The notes beneath the pieces were generated by a model, which was given only the letters and a program-made list of their open reading frames with translations, made no database searches and was not told where the DNA came from. The translations under genes were made by a program, and so were the position numbers. A stretch of DNA of 64,000 bases, taken from the NCBI GenBank assembly GCA_029255685.2, contig CM055320.2, positions 47,527,910-47,591,909 of the forward strand, given 5' to 3'. Origin of the DNA: Silene conica. Taxonomy: Eukaryota; Streptophyta; Magnoliopsida; Caryophyllales; Caryophyllaceae. The first letter of the stretch is position 1; every line of letters begins with the position of its first letter. This document shows positions 61,701 through 64,000 of this stretch, piece by piece.

Positions 61701-64000
61701 AGCGGGCATTGTTATTTTCAGCGTGTTTTTCTACCACGTGTCCGAAATCGATCATGACATATCTTATTCGATTCTAGACCCTATAAACAACTATAAATCA
61801 CTTTTTCACGGTTATCCGATTTTCGCCCGAAATTGGTTTATTGCTTACCGGTAACGTCAAATGTCTTGAGATGTATTTGCAAATTTTTATGCCCGCTCTA
61901 TCTGACTTGATTAACCATTCTTGCAAATTTTGACAATTTTCGTTTCGGGAGCTCTGAGGCCTTAAAAACGTGTATTATATACCTTTCAATTCGAGCCGTT
62001 TCAGGTGGTCGGAGCGACCATTTTTAATTTCAGCCTGTTTTTTACCACGTGTTCGAAATCGTATCATGAGGTATCTTTTTCGATTCTAGACCCTATTAAC
62101 AATTATAAATCACTTTTACACGGTTATCCGATTTTCCACCGAAACTGGTTTATAGCATACTAGTAACGTCAAATGTCTTCTGATGTTTTTGACAATTTTT
62201 GTGCCCGCTTTATCTGGCTCGATTAACCATCCTTGCGATTTTCAGCAATTTTTGTTTCAGGAGTTCAGAGGCCTAAAGAACGTGCATAATATATCCTTCA
62301 CTACGAGCTGTTTTGGGTGGTCGGAGCGGCCATTGTTATTTTTCAGCCTGTTTTTCTAACACATGTCCGAAATTGCATCATGAGATATCTTATTCGATTC
62401 TAGATCCTATAAACAACTATAAATCACTTTTACACAGTTATCCGCTTTTCGGCCGAAATTGGTTTATAGCATACCGGTAACGTCAAATGTCTTCTGATGT
62501 TTTTGCAAATTTTTGTGTCCGCTTTATCTCATCCGTGCGATTTTCGGTAATTTTTGTTTCAGGAGTTCAGAGGCCTAAAAAACGTGTATTTTATATCCTT
62601 CAATTCGATCTGTTTCTGGTGGTCAGAGCAGGCATTGTTATTTTTCAGCGTGTTTTTCTACCACGTGTCCGAAATCGATCATGACATATCTTATTCGATT
62701 CTAGACCCTGTAAACAACTATAAATCACTTTTACACGGTTATCCGATTTTCGGCGGAAATTGGTTTATTGCTTACCGGTAACGTCAAATGTCTTCAGATG
62801 TATTTGCAAATTTTTATGCCCGCTTTATCTGACTTGATTAACCATTCTTGCAATTTTTGACAATTTTCGTTTCGGGAGCTCAGCGGCCTTAAAAACGTGT
62901 ATTATATACTCTTCAATTTGAGCCGTTTCAGGTGGTCGGAGCGACCATTTTTAATTTCAGCCTGTTTTTTACCACGTGTCCGAAATCGTATCATGAGGTA
63001 TATTTTTCGATTCTAGACCCTATAAACAATTATAAATCACTTTTACACGGTTATCCGATTTTCGACCGAAACTTGTTTATAGCATACTAGTAACGTCAAA
63101 TGTCTTCTGATGTTTTTGACAATTTTTGTGCCCGCTTTATCTGGCTCGATTAACCATCCTTGCGATTTTCAGCAATTTTTGTTTCAGGAGTTCAGAGGCC
63201 TAAAGAACGTGCATAATATATCCTTCACTTCGAGCTGTTTTGGGTGGTCGGAGCGGCCATTGTTATTTTTCAGCCTGTTTTTCTAACACATGTCCGAAAT
63301 TGCATCATGAGATATCTTATTCGATTCTAGATCATATAAACAACTATAAATCACTTTTACACAGTTATCCGCTTTTCGGCCGAAATTGGTTTATAGCATA
63401 CCGGTAACGTCAAATGTCTTCTGATGTTTTTTCAAATTTTTGTGTCCGCTTTATCTCATCCGTGCGATTTTCGGTAATTTTTGTTTCAGGAGTTCAGAGG
63501 CCTAAAAAACGTGTATTTTATATCCTTCAATTCGATCTGTTTCTGGTGGTCAGAGCGGGCATTGTTATTTTTCAGCGTGTTTTTCTAACACGTGTCCGAA
63601 ATCGATCATGACATATCTTATTCGATTCTAGACCCTGTAAACAACTATAAATCACTTTTACACGGTTATCCGATTTTCGGCCGAAATTGGTTTATAGCTT
63701 ACCGGTAACGTCAAATGTCTTCAGATGTATTTGCAAATTTTTATGCCCGCTTTATCTGACTTGATTAACCATTCTTGCAATTTTTGACAATTTTCGTTTC
63801 GGGAGCTCAGCGGCCTTAAAAACGTGTATTATATACCCTTCAATTCGAGCCGTTTCAGGTGGTCGGAGCGACCATTTTTAATTTCAGCCTGTTTTTTACC
63901 ACGTGTCCGAAATCGTATCATGAGGTATATTTTTCGATTCTAGACCCTATAAACAATTATAAATCACCTTTACACGGTTATCCGATTTTCCACCGAAACT
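58779..64000 (+). repeat. 2,782-bp tandem duplication of nine monomers
   Basis: A monomers at 58,779, 59,705 and 60,632 recur at 61,561, 62,487 and 63,414 with an exact 2,782-bp offset and the same markers. The first of each trio lacks one T in GTTATTTTCAGCG, and the third has TGTTTTTTCAAATTTTTG in place of TGTTTTTGCAAATTTTTG. A related one-T-deleted unit is at 54,137. The second copy runs to the window edge. Confidence 0.82.

Larger units (their letters stand above)
39841..64000 (+). repeat. Right satellite array: mixed three- and four-monomer HORs
   Basis: Same satellite family as the left array. Class A monomers start at 40853, 41780, 42696, 43935, 44863, 45790, 47028, 47955, 48882, 50120, 51047, 52284, 53211, 54137, 55065, 55992, 56921, 57850, 58779, 59705, 60632, 61561, 62487 and 63414. 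Spacing is 926-929 bp (A-B'-C, with one 916-bp unit) or 1,237-1,239 bp (A-D-B'-C). Class B' (GGGAGCTC, TTTTTTACCACGTG, CATGAGGTAT) replaces the left array's class B. The array begins in a shortened monomer at the retroelement junction and runs off the right edge. No gene lies in it. Confidence 0.96.

Overview
The window looks like a satellite-rich block of a plant (probably eudicot) nuclear genome. It has no recognisable host gene, rRNA, tRNA or CRISPR array. The plant assignment rests on plant-type LTR retrotransposons: an Athila-like gag and protease with a tRNA-Asp primer site, Ty1/copia RT and RNase H with plant-typical motifs, and Tekay-like LTR ends. The satellite monomer is about 301-314 bp. 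The size recalls the 310-bp-class subtelomeric satellites of Silene (X43.1 type), but no sequence comparison could be made, so the species is left open.

Layout. (1) 1-14,935: satellite array of 16 three-monomer higher-order repeats (HORs) of about 928 bp. (2) 14,936-23,007: an almost intact, minus-strand, Athila-like LTR element inserted into the satellite. It has 1,547-bp LTRs, encodes only Gag and protease, and has no pol. (3) 23,008-23,526: the satellite resumes for about 520 bp. (4) 23,527-39,840: a composite of broken retroelements. A 5'-truncated Ty1/copia pol fragment (23,531-24,139) is interrupted by a minus-strand non-autonomous element arranged as partial LTR, internal, LTR, internal, LTR (24,173-34,350, exact period 4,839 bp). 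The 3' part of copia pol (RT end and RNase H, 34,351-35,305), its 3' region and LTR start follow. After them comes the 3' end and LTR of a second, SIRE/Maximus-like copia element (38,369 to about 39,830). (5) 39,841-64,000: a second satellite array of the same family, mixing three-monomer (about 928 bp) and four-monomer (about 1,238 bp) HORs with still larger tandem duplications (3,092 bp and 2,782 bp).

How it fits together. The satellite evolves by unequal exchange. Monomer classes A, B, B', C and D can be told apart by eye, class B of the left array looks like a B'/C chimera, and one D/B' hybrid monomer is caught at 53,513-53,822. The retroelements are secondary insertions. The Athila-like element is flanked by a 5-bp target duplication within one monomer (one mismatch), and its LTRs differ at only about 20 positions by my count. 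The three-LTR element shares its period exactly, and every reading frame I could compare is identical between its two copies. The copia RT core was deleted together with most of the left LTR, and the junction carries a 35-bp templated filler. No gene here looks expressible as an intact protein except possibly the Athila-like Gag. The most unusual signals are the HOR recombination history, a 12-bp GGTCGGTCGACC motif repeated at a 21-bp pitch throughout the Athila-like element, and the tandem three-LTR structure.
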